A DNA stretch of 64,000 nt from positions 414,134-478,133 of the forward strand of contig NZ_JAJUWT010000002.1 of assembly GCF_021390395.1 (NCBI RefSeq). Direction: 5' to 3'. Position numbers and translations under genes: made by a program. This document shows, one piece after another, positions 27,038 to 35,914 of this stretch (position 1 is the first letter of the stretch; the number at the start of each line of letters is the position of its first letter). The DNA comes from Saccharothrix sp. S26 (GTDB lineage: Bacteria > Actinomycetota > Actinomycetes > Mycobacteriales > Pseudonocardiaceae). The notes beneath the pieces are model-generated. The model had not been told where the DNA came from, searched no databases, and saw only the letters and a program-made list of their open reading frames with translations.

Positions 27038-27783
27038 GCCAAAGCCTGGACCGGGCGCTGACCCTGGTGGGTGAACTGGCCACCGGGCCGAAGACGCTGG
27101 AGGAGCTGTCCGGCGTCATCGAGGTGCACAAGTCGACCACCATGAGGCTGCTGCGCACCCTGGAGTCCCACCGGTTCGTGCAACGCGAGGGCGTGCACCA
27201 CTACCGGCTCGGCACCGCGCTGTTCGACCTGGCCAACCGGGCCCTGGAAGAACGCGACGTGCGGCGCAGCGCCGAGACCGCCCTGCGCGACCTCAACGCC
27301 CGCACCGGCTACACCGTCCACCTCGCGTCCTACGAGGACGGCGAGGTCATCTACATCGACAAGTACGACAGCACCCACCCCATGCGGATGTACTCGCGCA
27401 TCGGCAGACGCGCCCCGCTGCACTGCACCGCCGTGGCCAAGGTGCTGCTGTCCGACCTGCCCGAACCACGCCGCCGCGAGGTCGCCAAGACCATCGACTA
27501 CGTGCCGCTCACCGCGAACACCATCACCACCCCCGAGGCGTACCTGGCCGAGCTCGACCGCGTCCGTTCCGCCGGGTACGCCGTCGACAACGCCGAGCAC
27601 GAGGACTTCATCCACTGCATCGCCGCACCCATCCGCGGGGCGCGCGGCGAGACCGTCGCCGCCGTGTCGATGTCCGTGCCCAAGGTCCTGCTCGACTACG
27701 ACGGCCTGCTCGGCCACCTGCCCGACCTGCTCGCCACCGCGCGGGCCGCCTCCGTCGAGTGCGGCTGGACGCCGCGCGACTGA
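27034..27783 (+). CDS. IclR-family transcriptional regulator
   Basis: 249 aa. N-terminal winged helix (TLEELSGVIEVHKSTTMRLLRTLESHRFVQ, about 21-50) and IclR effector domain with RIGRRAPLHCTAVAKVLLS and DNAEHEDFIHCIAAPIRG. Coupled to the kinase by ATGA overlap. Probable regulator of both divergent operons through the GTTGC/GCAAC repeat at 25940; the ligand might be a keto sugar acid or a D-amino acid. ATG 27034 with GAGGAGA upstream. Confidence 0.93.
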   Translation: MSQSLDRALTLVGELATGPKTLEELSGVIEVHKSTTMRLLRTLESHRFVQREGVHHYRLGTALFDLANRALEERDVRRSAETALRDLNARTGYTVHLASYEDGEVIYIDKYDSTHPMRMYSRIGRRAPLHCTAVAKVLLSDLPEPRRREVAKTIDYVPLTANTITTPEAYLAELDRVRSAGYAVDNAEHEDFIHCIAAPIRGARGETVAAVSMSVPKVLLDYDGLLGHLPDLLATARAASVECGWTPRD

Positions 27784-27812
27784 AGAACCACCAGAGAGGA
27801 AACGCACACCCC

Positions 27813-28196
27813 ATGGCGAAGACCGAGATCAGGACCGCCGACGCGCCCACCCCCGTGGCCGCGTTCTCCCAGGGCGTCCGCAAGGGCCCCGTGCTCCAGG
27901 TGGCGGGCCAGGTCGCGTTCGACCCGGCCACCGGCGACATCGTCGGCGACACCGTGGCCGAGCAGACCCGGCAGGCGATGCGCAACGTCATCGCCGTGCT
28001 CGCGGCGGGCGGCGCGTCCCTCGCCGACGTCGTGATGCTGCGCGTCTACCTCACCGACACCGCCCACTTCGCCGAGATGAACGCCGCCTACGGCGAGTTC
28101 GTCACCGAGACCCCGTTCCCCGCCCGCACCACCGTCTACGTCGGCCTGCCCGACAAGCTGCTGGTCGAGATCGACGCCCTCGCCGTCGTCGACTGA
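27813..28196 (+). CDS. RidA-family enamine/imine deaminase
   Basis: 127 aa, normal for the YjgF/YER057c/UK114 family. Active-site Arg in VVMLRVYLTD and Glu in LLVEIDALA are present, as is the SQG motif (AAFSQGV) that lines the pocket. Family role: hydrolysis of 2-aminoacrylate and similar enamines released by PLP dehydratases. Encoded 29 bases after iclR in the same regulon as the D-serine dehydratase-like enzyme, so it likely clears that enzyme's reactive intermediate. ATG 27813 with GAGAGGAAA upstream. Confidence 0.92.
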   Translation: MAKTEIRTADAPTPVAAFSQGVRKGPVLQVAGQVAFDPATGDIVGDTVAEQTRQAMRNVIAVLAAGGASLADVVMLRVYLTDTAHFAEMNAAYGEFVTETPFPARTTVYVGLPDKLLVEIDALAVVD

Positions 28197-28347
28197 CCGC
28201 CGCACACCCGACCGGCAGGACCACGAACGGGCGACGCGCGTACTTCTGCCGGTTGTTCTGCGTGGTGTCGGGCGCGCGCGGGCGATTGACTGGGACCACC
28301 CCCGAAAGCAGCACGTAGGGAAGGACCCGGCGATGGCTAGGAACGCA

Positions 28348-30639
28348 TCACCGATCGGCTGACTCCACGGCCGCGGCCCGGTCGCGGGACACCCCAGCCT
28401 CGACCGGGTCGCCCAGGGCCTCGTGGACCTCGGCCAACGCGCCCAGCACCACCGCCAGCCGGGGGTGCCGGTGCTCCTCGGCCACCGCCGCCGCCCGCAC
28501 CAGCTCCGCCCGCGCCGCCACCGGATCACCCAGCCGGTGCAACGCCAACCCCCGCAGGTACAGCGCGTCGCACAGGCTCGACGGCGCCGTCGTCACCCGC
28601 AACAGCTCCAACGCCTCGTCCGCCGCCGACAGCACCTCCGGCCACCGCGCCAACCGGCCCAGGCTGTCCGCCGTGCGCACCAGCAACGTCGCCGACATCT
28701 CGGTCGCCATCACCGGCGCCAGCTCCAACCTCCCCGACCGCACGTTCGCCAGCAGCTCCCGGTGCACCCGCACCGCGTCCTCGTACCGTGCCAACCCGTC
28801 CAGCACCAGCGCCAGGCACGACAACGAGATCTGCTCACCCAACGGGTACCCGGCCCGCCGGAACAGCTCCTGCGCCCGCCGCGCGCTGACCTGCGCCTCC
28901 TCCAACCGCCCCGTCCGCAACTCCGACACCGACCGGTAGTGCAGCGCCCAACCCTGCTCCGTCACGTCACCCGCGGCCACCGACGCCCGCCACGCCTGCT
29001 CGTGCAACGCCAACGCCTCCGCGTACCGGCGCATCAACACCGACAACGTCCACGTCAGGAAGTTCAGCTGCACGGCCTCGTCGCGCACGCTGCCCAACGC
29101 CCGCGCCGCCGCCACCCCCGCGGTGAACACCTCCACCCACGTCTCGGCCCGCCCCCGCTGGTCGGAGTACCAGTGCATCGCCGTCGCCAGCCGCAACACC
29201 TCCGCCTGCGACCCGTCGGCGGCCGCCCACCGCATCGCGCCCAACCAGTTCCCGGCCTCCGCGGTCAGCCACGCGTCCGCGTCCTCCTGGCTGCTCAACG
29301 GCCCCGACGGCGTGCTGCGCGCGTCCGGCCCGAAGAACCCGGCCGCCGCCACCGCCGTGCCCAACAACCAGTCCACCACCCGCCGCCGCGCCTGCCCCAC
29401 CACCGGCGCGGGCTCCTCGTCGGCCAACCGCTCACCGGCGAACACCCGGATCAGGTCGTGGAACACGTACCGGCCGGGCACCTCCGCGGTGTCCAGCAGG
29501 CTCATGTCCACCAGCTCCTCCAACGTGTCCTCGGCCGCGAACCGGTCGGTGTCGGCCAGCACCGCGGCCACGTCCGGCCCGAAATCCGCCCCCGGCACCA
29601 GCGACAACCGCCGGAACAACACCGCCGCCTTCGCACCCAGCTGCCGGTACGACATCTCGAACGCCGTGCGCACCCGCAGGTCACCCGCCGTCAACGCGGA
29701 CAACCGCCGCCGTTCGTCCACCAGCTGCCCGGCCAGGTGCCCGATCGTCCACTTCGGACGGCTCGCCAACCGGTTGCCCGCGATCCGCAACGCCAGCGGC
29801 AGGTGCCCGCACAGCTTCGCCACCCGCGCCGCCGCCACCGGCTCCGCGCCCACCCGCGCCCGCCCCGCGATCGCGCCCAGCAGCTCGAACGACTCACCCG
29901 GGTCCAGCACGTCCAACCCCAACCGCAGGCCCGCCTCCAACCCGCCCAGCACCAACCGCGACGTCACCACCACCAACGATCCCGACCCCGTCGCCAACAA
30001 CGGCCGCACCTGCGCCTCGTCCGACGCGTTGTCCAGCACCAACAACGTCGACCGCGCGCGCAACAGCGCCCGGTACAGGTCCGAGCGCTCCGCCTCGCCC
30101 GCCGGGATCTCCTTCTCCGGCACCCCCAACGCCGACAACATCCGGTGCACCACCTCCGACGGGTGCACCGGCCGCACGTCCATCCCGCGCAGGTTGAAGA
30201 AGAAGCACCCGTCCGCGAAACGAGACGCCAACCGGTACGCCGCCCGCACCGCCAACGCCGTCTTCCCCGCACCCGGCGGACCGTGCACCACCACCAACGA
30301 CGTCGTCCGCGTCCGCTCCGCCACCGCCTCCAACGCGGCCAGCTCACCCTCGCGACCGGTCAGGTCGGCCACGTCCGGCGGCAACGCCGACGGCGTCGCG
30401 GGCGACGGAACCCGCCGCGCCCGACCCTGCTTGGCCGCGTCCAACAACTCGCGGATCTCCTGCTCCGCCAACGACAGCACACCCGCCAGCGCCTCCACCG
30501 TGCGCCGCTGGGGCCCCTTCGCGCGACCGCGCTCCATGTCGCTGATCGCCCGCACGCTGACCCCGGAACCCTCCGCCAGCTCCTCCTGCGTCAACCGGAC
30601 CCGCAACCGGTGCGCGCGGAGCAGCTCACCGAACGTCAT
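28348..30639 (-). CDS. XRE-HTH / STAND ATPase / TPR regulator (AfsR/GutR-like layout)
   Basis: 763 aa. Residues 3-60: XRE helix-turn-helix (LRVRLTQEELAEGSGVSVRAISDMERG). About 90-380: NB-ARC-type STAND ATPase, Walker A HGPPGAGKTALAVRAA, Walker B STLLVLDNASDEAQVRPLL, then the GLPL-type helix CGHLPLALRIAGNRLA. About 400-763: TPR-like helices (WALHYRSVSELRTGRLEEAQ, for example). Proteins of this plan are signal-responsive regulators of secondary metabolism in actinomycetes, and related STAND proteins act in defence. ATG 30639. Monocistronic, with a divergent membrane protein. Ligand unknown. Confidence 0.9.
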   Translation of the reverse strand: MTFGELLRAHRLRVRLTQEELAEGSGVSVRAISDMERGRAKGPQRRTVEALAGVLSLAEQEIRELLDAAKQGRARRVPSPATPSALPPDVADLTGREGELAALEAVAERTRTTSLVVVHGPPGAGKTALAVRAAYRLASRFADGCFFFNLRGMDVRPVHPSEVVHRMLSALGVPEKEIPAGEAERSDLYRALLRARSTLLVLDNASDEAQVRPLLATGSGSLVVVTSRLVLGGLEAGLRLGLDVLDPGESFELLGAIAGRARVGAEPVAAARVAKLCGHLPLALRIAGNRLASRPKWTIGHLAGQLVDERRRLSALTAGDLRVRTAFEMSYRQLGAKAAVLFRRLSLVPGADFGPDVAAVLADTDRFAAEDTLEELVDMSLLDTAEVPGRYVFHDLIRVFAGERLADEEPAPVVGQARRRVVDWLLGTAVAAAGFFGPDARSTPSGPLSSQEDADAWLTAEAGNWLGAMRWAAADGSQAEVLRLATAMHWYSDQRGRAETWVEVFTAGVAAARALGSVRDEAVQLNFLTWTLSVLMRRYAEALALHEQAWRASVAAGDVTEQGWALHYRSVSELRTGRLEEAQVSARRAQELFRRAGYPLGEQISLSCLALVLDGLARYEDAVRVHRELLANVRSGRLELAPVMATEMSATLLVRTADSLGRLARWPEVLSAADEALELLRVTTAPSSLCDALYLRGLALHRLGDPVAARAELVRAAAVAEEHRHPRLAVVLGALAEVHEALGDPVEAGVSRDRAAAVESADR

Positions 30640-30747
30640 CCCCACGCTTCGACAGTAGTGCCACCCGAGGCGAGGACGGCTCACGCGCGCGACGCGACGA
30701 CCGTCACGTCGGCCACCGGTAACGTCGAGGTGGTAAGACCACACCTC

Positions 30748-31344
30748 ATGAAGTGGTACGCGGATCGACCGCCCCGGCTGGTGTGGCAAGTCCTCGCCGA
30801 CCTGCTCGCCGTCGCCTGGACGTGGACCTGGGTGAAGGTCGCCACGGCGGTGGGCGACGCGGTCCGCGCCCTGCGCGCACCCGGCGACGGCCTGTCCCAC
30901 GCCGGGCAGAGCCTCACCGACACCTTCGGCGACGCCGCCGCCAGGGCCCGCGACGTGCCGCTGGTCGGCGGGAAGCTCGCCGACGCGCTGGAACGCGGCC
31001 GGTCCGCGGGCGGCACCCTGACCGACGCCGGGCAGGCCCAGGTCCAGGCGGTCGAGACCACCGCGCTGTGGCTCACCATCGCGCTGATCGCCGTGCCGCT
31101 GGCGTTCCTGCTGATCACGTGGCTGCCGCTGCGGCTGCGGTTCGCCCGCCGCGCCGGCGTGGCCCGGCGGCTGCGCGACCAGGGCCGCCTCGACCTGCTC
31201 GCGCTGCACGCGCTGAACACGCTGTCCCTGCACGACCTCGCGACCTTCCCCGGCGACCCCGTGGAGGGCTGGCGGCGCCAGGACCCGGAGATCATCAGGG
31301 CGTTGGCCGCCCGCAGGCTGCGGTCCAGCGGCGTCCGGCCCTGA
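30748..31344 (+). CDS. membrane protein of unknown function
   Basis: 198 aa. A first hydrophobic segment at about 10-40 (LVWQVLADLLAVAWTWTWV), an amphipathic loop with a repeated Gly/Ala-rich pattern (40-108: LSHAGQSLTDTFGDAAARARD and similar), a clear transmembrane helix at 112-132 (LWLTIALIAVPLAFLLITWLP), then a basic cytoplasmic tail with ALHALNTLSLHDLATF. Divergent from the STAND regulator with a 108-bp gap. I do not recognise the family. Confidence 0.75.
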   Translation: MKWYADRPPRLVWQVLADLLAVAWTWTWVKVATAVGDAVRALRAPGDGLSHAGQSLTDTFGDAAARARDVPLVGGKLADALERGRSAGGTLTDAGQAQVQAVETTALWLTIALIAVPLAFLLITWLPLRLRFARRAGVARRLRDQGRLDLLALHALNTLSLHDLATFPGDPVEGWRRQDPEIIRALAARRLRSSGVRP

Positions 31345-31362
31345 CCTCGCCGCGACCGGCCG

Positions 31363-32895
31363 TCACGCCAGGCGGTGCCAGAAGACCTGGCCGCTCGGGC
31401 CGTAGAGCACCAGGTTCGAGTCGTTCTGCACGATCAGCCGGTCAGCCGCCGTGCCCCACGTGTTCGTGTGCCACTTCGCCACACCGGCGGCCGTGTAGAC
31501 CACCAGGTTGCCGTCCTGCTGGAGGATGGCGTAGGTCGCACCGGTGCCCCAGGTGTTCGTGTGCCACAGCGCCTGACCCGCCGCCGTGTACAGCACCAGG
31601 TTGCCGTCACCCTGCATGACCAGCGTGAACCGGCCGTCCTGCGACACCTTGCTCTGCCCCGCTTGCAGGCTCTCGCCCCGCACCAGCGTGTCCGCACCCG
31701 GCTGCGGCGGCGGACCGGCGTTGGTGAACAGCAGCGCGTTCGGCGAACCCGAACCCGGGTTGCCCACCTTGTTCGGCGTCGCCGCCGACACCAGCGCGTC
31801 GCGCACCTGCTGCGGCGACGCGCCCGGGCTGCCCGCCAGCACCAGCGCCGCGGCGCCCGCCACGTGCGGCGACGCCATCGACGTCCCGCTGATCGAGTTC
31901 GTGGCGGTGTCGCCGGTGTTCCACGCCGACGTGATGCCCACACCGGGCGCGAACACGTCCGTGCACGTGCCCCAGTTCGAGAACGACGCCCGGCCGTCAC
32001 CGCTGTCGGTCGCGTTGACCGTGATCGCCTCCGCCACCCGGGCGGGGGAGAAGCCGCACGCGTCGGCGTTGGAGTTGCCCGACGCGACGGCGTACGTGAC
32101 GCCCGACCCGATCGACCGGCGCACCGCCGCGTCCAGCGCGTCGTTCGCGCCGCCGCCGAGGCTCATGTTCGCCACCGCCGGCTTCTGCGCGTTCGCCGTG
32201 ACCCAGTCCACGCCGGCCACGACGCCCGCGATCGTGCCCGAGCCCGAGCACGACAGCACCTTCACCGCGTGCAGCCGGACGCCCTTCGCCACGCCGTGCG
32301 CCGCGCCACCGACCGTGCCGGCCACGTGCGTGCCGTGACCGTTGCAGTCGGTGTTGTTGCCGTCACCGGTGGTGTTGGCGTCGAAGCTGGCCCGACCGCC
32401 GAAGTCCGCGTGCGTGGTCCGGATGCCGGTGTCGATGATGTAGGCGTGCACGTTGCCCGCCGTGGTCGCGTAGCCGTACCGGGCGTTCAGCGGCAGGTCC
32501 CGCTGGTCGACGCGGTCCAGGCCCCACGACGGCGGGTTCACCTGGTCGGCCAGCGCCTGGACCCGCTGGTCCTGGCTCACGAACGCCACCGCCGGGTCGG
32601 CCGCCAACCGCTTGGCCGCCCGCTCGGACATCGTCGCGGCGAAACCGTGCAACGCAGCCCGGTAGCGGTGCGTGACGCGGGCGTCGACCTTCGCGGCGAC
32701 GGCGTCCGCACCGACGCCGTCCTTCAGCACCACGATATAACTGTCCGTGATGGCCGTGGGGCTGCCGGCGTCACGGATCACCCCCTCCGGAGCGGCCTGG
32801 GCGGGTGCCACGGCCAACGCCGCCGCCACCACCGCCGCCACGCCGACACCGACCGTTCGGCTTGATCTGATCCAGGGCGCGCGGAACTCTCCCAT
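31363..32895 (-). CDS. secreted subtilisin-like (S8) protease with C-terminal bulb-lectin domain
   Basis: 510 aa. ATG 32895 follows GAGGAG; long signal peptide, I9 inhibitor propeptide (about 45-120, ITDSYIVVLKDGV then AVAFVSQDQRVQAL), then an S8 proteinase K-type catalytic domain: Asp in AYIIDTGIRT, His in NGHGTHVAGTV, Ser in SGTSMASPHVAGAA. After a Pro-rich linker (PPPQPGA) about 110 residues form a B-type mannose lectin with three QxDxNxVxY repeats (QGDGNLVLY, QQDGNLVVY, QNDSNLVLY). Protease anchored to mannose-containing surfaces is the family-based inference. Ends 18 bases from the convergent membrane protein's stop. Confidence 0.93.
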   Translation of the reverse strand: MGEFRAPWIRSSRTVGVGVAAVVAAALAVAPAQAAPEGVIRDAGSPTAITDSYIVVLKDGVGADAVAAKVDARVTHRYRAALHGFAATMSERAAKRLAADPAVAFVSQDQRVQALADQVNPPSWGLDRVDQRDLPLNARYGYATTAGNVHAYIIDTGIRTTHADFGGRASFDANTTGDGNNTDCNGHGTHVAGTVGGAAHGVAKGVRLHAVKVLSCSGSGTIAGVVAGVDWVTANAQKPAVANMSLGGGANDALDAAVRRSIGSGVTYAVASGNSNADACGFSPARVAEAITVNATDSGDGRASFSNWGTCTDVFAPGVGITSAWNTGDTATNSISGTSMASPHVAGAAALVLAGSPGASPQQVRDALVSAATPNKVGNPGSGSPNALLFTNAGPPPQPGADTLVRGESLQAGQSKVSQDGRFTLVMQGDGNLVLYTAAGQALWHTNTWGTGATYAILQQDGNLVVYTAAGVAKWHTNTWGTAADRLIVQNDSNLVLYGPSGQVFWHRLA

Positions 32896-33026
32896 GTCGG
32901 GTTCTCCTCGTGCAGGGTCGAAGGACCAGGGAGTTCGCGCGAACACCTCCGACCCTGGCACGCCCGCGAGCCGAACGCCCCCACCCCTCGCCCCGACCCT
33001 TCGGACCCCCGCTTCCCCCCGCGCGT

Positions 33027-33090
33027 GTCCTACGCCCAGAACGCGAGAGTCCTACGTTCAGAACGCGAGAGTCCTACGTTCAGGACCCCC
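33027..33090. repeat. 22-bp tandem repeats near the DUF1844 gene
   Basis: GTCCTACGCCCAGAACGCGAGA, GTCCTACGTTCAGAACGCGAGA and a partial third GTCCTACGTTCAGGACCCCC. The later GAGTTCAACGCTCAG is a further degenerate echo. No spacers between units, so not CRISPR. Confidence 0.8.
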
Positions 33091-33101
33091 GAGTTCAACG
33101 C

Positions 33102-33452
33102 TCAGTACACGGGGCCGGTGTACTTCTCGCCCGGCCCCTGGCCCGGCTCGTCCGGGTACGCCGACGCCTCGCGGAACGCCCGTTGCACCGACTGCAACCC
33201 CTCGCGCAGCGGCCCGGCGTGCGGGCCCAGGTACTCGGCCGACGCGGTGACCAGGCCGGCCAGCGCGGTGATCAGGCGGCGCGCCTCGTCGAGGTCGCGG
33301 CGGGGGCTGTGCTCGGGGTCCTCGTCGGCCAGGCCCAAGCGTTCGGCGGCAGACGAGAGCAGCATGATCGCCGCCTTGCTGATCACCTCGACGCTGGGAA
33401 CATCGGACAGGTCGCGGACGTTGTTCGAAGGCAGGTCGGTCACGGGAGCCAT
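33102..33452 (-). CDS. DUF1844 family protein
   Basis: 116 aa, helical. The core VPSVEVISKAAIMLLSSAAERLGLAD followed by DLDEARRLITALAGLV is typical of DUF1844, a small family usually encoded divergently from infC in actinobacteria, exactly as here. Start ATG 33452 lies inside the infC upstream region. Function unknown. The C-terminal tail (EPGQGPGEKYTGPVY) is conserved in actinobacterial members as far as I recall. Confidence 0.85.
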   Translation of the reverse strand: MAPVTDLPSNNVRDLSDVPSVEVISKAAIMLLSSAAERLGLADEDPEHSPRRDLDEARRLITALAGLVTASAEYLGPHAGPLREGLQSVQRAFREASAYPDEPGQGPGEKYTGPVY

Positions 33453-33489
33453 TCTCGCAACCACACCGGACCGGTCGCCGATTCGGGGG

Positions 33490-33719
33490 TTGACAAGGCC
33501 GTCTGCTACTATTCTCCGCGCGACCAGTCCCCGCACCAGTGGGGACGGCAAGTGGAGCCCCGCTCCCACCCGAGTCTGCCGCTTCGAGCAGGTGGCCGGG
33601 TCCGGTCCCTCGAGGGGTGGACTGCGCCCTTCGTTGTGCGATCGGTCGGAAGCGGGCCTCACACCGGGCAGGTGTGGGGCCTCTTGTCTTTGGCGCACAA
33701 CGAGTCACAAAGGACGTGA
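33490..33719 (+). promoter_or_regulatory. infC promoter and structured 5' leader with attenuator-like hairpin
   Basis: TTGACA at 33490; extended -10 TGC-TACTAT ending 33512 (TATTCT at 33510 is an alternative; spacing is short, so one box may be misassigned). The leader then has a hairpin GTCCCC-8-GGGGAC (33527-33546) and a second, GCCTCACACC-5-GGTGTGGGGC (33656-33680, one G-U pair), followed by a T-rich stretch CTCTTGTCTTTGG about 25 bases before the ribosome site. A 200-base leader with a late terminator-like hairpin suggests feedback control of infC-rpmI-rplT, as known for L20/IF3 in other bacteria. Confidence 0.5.
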
Positions 33720-34337
33720 ATGACAAGTCCCTCGAACCGAGGTGCTCCCGCGAGCACCGAGCCGCGCATCAACGACCGCATCCGCGTGCCCGAGGTTCGT
33801 CTGGTCGGGCCGAACGGCGAGCAGGTCGGGATCGTTCGCATCGAGGACGCGCTCCGACTCGCCCAGGAATCGGATCTCGACCTCGTCGAGGTCGCCGCGC
33901 AGGCTCGGCCGCCGGTCTGCAAGCTCATGGACTACGGCAAGTTCAAGTACGAGAGCGCGCAGAAGGCCCGCGAGTCTCGCCGCAACCAGCAGTTGACGGT
34001 CATCAAGGAGCAGAAGCTCCGGCCGAAGATCGACCCGCACGACTACCAGACGAAGAAGGGCCACGTCGCCCGCTTCCTGTCGCACGGGAACAAGGTCAAG
34101 GTGACCATCATGTTCCGGGGCCGTGAGCAGTCCCGGCCGGAGCTGGGTTACCGCCTGCTGCAGAGGCTCGCCGAGGACGTCGCGGAGCTGGGGTTCGTCG
34201 AGTCCAACCCGAAGCAGGACGGCCGCAACATGATCATGGTGCTGGCCCCGCACAAGACCACGAAGACCCGACCGATCAAGCACGACAGCGCCGACGAGGC
34301 GCCGGCTGAGTCGGACTCGGAGTCTGTCGAGGAGTGA
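33720..34337 (+). CDS. infC: translation initiation factor IF-3
   Basis: 205 aa. N-domain [25 protein letters not shown] and the family signature in [17 protein letters not shown]; linker and C-domain [18 protein letters not shown] and [10 protein letters not shown]. An acidic C-terminal extension ([16 protein letters not shown]) follows. AAAGGA seven bases before ATG 33720. The start is ATG, not the AUU/AUC used by E. coli for autoregulation, so any feedback here must act otherwise. First gene of infC-rpmI-rplT-trmH. Confidence 0.97.
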   Translation: MTSPSNRGAPASTEPRINDRIRVPEVRLVGPNGEQVGIVRIEDALRLAQESDLDLVEVAAQARPPVCKLMDYGKFKYESAQKARESRRNQQLTVIKEQKLRPKIDPHDYQTKKGHVARFLSHGNKVKVTIMFRGREQSRPELGYRLLQRLAEDVAELGFVESNPKQDGRNMIMVLAPHKTTKTRPIKHDSADEAPAESDSESVEE

Positions 34338-34410
34338 TCTCCCGGCCTCCGGGCCGGGAGCAAGCATGGCCGCCCCCAACCCCGGTGGCTGCACGAGACT
34401 GAGGACGGAA

Positions 34411-34605
34411 ATGCCCAAGAACAAGAGCCACAGCGGGACCTCCAAGCGCGTGAAGGTCACCGGCAGCGGCAAGCTCGTCCGCGAGAAGGCCGGCAAGCGC
34501 CACCTGCTGGAGAAGAAGTCCAGCAAGCTGACGCGCCGCCTCTCCGGCACGACCGAGGTCGCGAAGAACGACGTGCCGCGGCTGAAGAAGCTGCTCGGCC
34601 TCTGA
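34411..34605 (+). CDS. rpmI: 50S ribosomal protein L35
   Basis: 64 aa, very basic; [20 protein letters not shown], then [14 protein letters not shown], the L35 signature. ATG 34411 with GAGGACGGAA upstream. Between infC and rplT as in nearly all bacteria. Confidence 0.97.
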   Translation: MPKNKSHSGTSKRVKVTGSGKLVREKAGKRHLLEKKSSKLTRRLSGTTEVAKNDVPRLKKLLGL

Positions 34606-34679
34606 GGCCTTAAGACCTTCACCCCCTTGAACACCGGGGCCGGCCCCCACCGGCCCCACGAGATCGACAGGATGGACCC

Positions 34680-35069
34680 GTGGCACGCGTCAAAAGGGCA
34701 GTGAACGCCCAGAAGAAGCGCCGTACCACCCTTGAGCTCGCCAGCGGCTACCGCGGCCAGCGTTCGAGGCTGTACCGCAAGGCCAAGGAGCAGGTGCTCC
34801 ACTCGCTCAACTACGCCTACCGGGACCGCCGCGCCCGCAAGGGTGATTTCCGGAAGCTGTGGATCCAGCGCATCAACGCCGGTGTCCGCGCCAACGGCAT
34901 GACGTACAACCGCTTCATCCAGGGCCTGCGGCTCGCCGGCATCGAGGTCGACCGCAAGATCCTCGCCGAGCTGGCCGTCAGCGACCCCGGCGCGTTCACC
35001 GCGCTGGTCGAGGCTGCTCGCGCCGCCCTGCCGAGCGACGTCAACGCGCCCGTCGAGGACAAGGCCTGA
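34680..35069 (+). CDS. rplT: 50S ribosomal protein L20
   Basis: 129 aa with GTG start and GGATGG upstream. [23 protein letters not shown] at the N-terminus and [19 protein letters not shown] in the core are the L20 signature. The C-terminus ([15 protein letters not shown]) is slightly extended. L20 binds 23S rRNA early in 50S assembly and in other bacteria represses its own operon. Confidence 0.97.
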   Translation: MARVKRAVNAQKKRRTTLELASGYRGQRSRLYRKAKEQVLHSLNYAYRDRRARKGDFRKLWIQRINAGVRANGMTYNRFIQGLRLAGIEVDRKILAELAVSDPGAFTALVEAARAALPSDVNAPVEDKA

Positions 35070-35914
35070 GCGCGGACAATCGCGCACCACGACCCGGGGA
35101 AGCTCCGTTCACCGAACGGACTCCCCGGGTCGTTGCCGCTAGGCGGCTGACCAGGCGCTCCGGCCGCGACCGCGCCGAGCGCTTCCTGGCCGAGGGCGCG
35201 CAGGCCGTGCGCGAGGCCCTGGCCTGGGCCGCCGCCGGCCGCGGCCGGGTGCACGAACTCTTCCTCACCACCGACGCCACCACCCGCCACCGTGAACTGG
35301 TGCGCGCGGCCGTGGACGCGGGCGTGCCGATCAGCACCGTGACCGAGAAGGCCGCCGCGGCGCTGTCGGAGACCGTGACGCCGCAGGGCCTGGTCGCCGT
35401 GTGCTCGCTGGTCGACGTGCCGCTGGCGACGGCCCTCGCGCCGGGCGTGCGGCTGGTGGCCGTGCTGCACGGCGTGGCCGACCCCGGCAACGCGGGCACG
35501 GTGGTGCGCGTGGCGGACGCGGCCGGTGCCGACGCGGTGATCTTCGCGGGCGACACGGTCGACCCGCACAACGGCAAGTGCGTGCGCGCGTCCACGGGCA
35601 GCGTGTTCCACCTGCCGATCGCCAGGGTGCGGGACGCGGGCGAGGCGTTCGCGGCGTGCCGGGACGCGGGGCTGCGGCTGGTCGCGGCGGACGGGTACGC
35701 GCCCGAGGACCTGGTGACGGCCGACCTGCGCGGGGATCTCGCGGTGCCGACCGGGTGGGTGTTCGGCAGCGAGGCGCACGGGCTGCCGGACGAGGTGGTG
35801 GCCGGGTTGGACGCGGCGTTGAAGGTGCCGATCTACGGCGGGGCCGAGAGCCTCAACCTGGCGACCGCGGCGGCGGTGTGTCTTTACGCTTCGGCTCGGG
35901 CCCAGCGGGCTTGA
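35066..35914 (+). CDS. TrmH/SpoU-family RNA 2'-O-methyltransferase, probable CTG start
   Basis: 282 aa if started at CTG 35066. SPOUT domain motifs: [23 protein letters not shown] (motif 1), [13 protein letters not shown] (motif 2), [22 protein letters not shown] (motif 3). The N-terminal substrate-binding region [23 protein letters not shown], conserved in this family, begins near residue 23, and no ATG, GTG or TTG occurs in frame between the rplT-overlapping zone and that region. CTG 35066 overlaps the rplT stop as CTGA, mimicking the ATGA/GTGA overlaps used all over this window. A GTG inside AVREAL would delete the conserved N-terminus. The rRNA target is unknown. Confidence 0.85.
   Translation: MSADNRAPRPGEAPFTERTPRVVAARRLTRRSGRDRAERFLAEGAQAVREALAWAAAGRGRVHELFLTTDATTRHRELVRAAVDAGVPISTVTEKAAAALSETVTPQGLVAVCSLVDVPLATALAPGVRLVAVLHGVADPGNAGTVVRVADAAGADAVIFAGDTVDPHNGKCVRASTGSVFHLPIARVRDAGEAFAACRDAGLRLVAADGYAPEDLVTADLRGDLAVPTGWVFGSEAHGLPDEVVAGLDAALKVPIYGGAESLNLATAAAVCLYASARAQRA

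Noticed and set aside
28333..28362. Nine-codon frame (MARNASPIG) after a GGAAGGA motif, at the end of the STAND gene
   Set aside because: Too short to support; overlaps the end of the opposite gene; no comparison available.
33027..33090. CRISPR-like direct repeats
   Set aside because: 22-bp units directly adjoin each other with no spacers.
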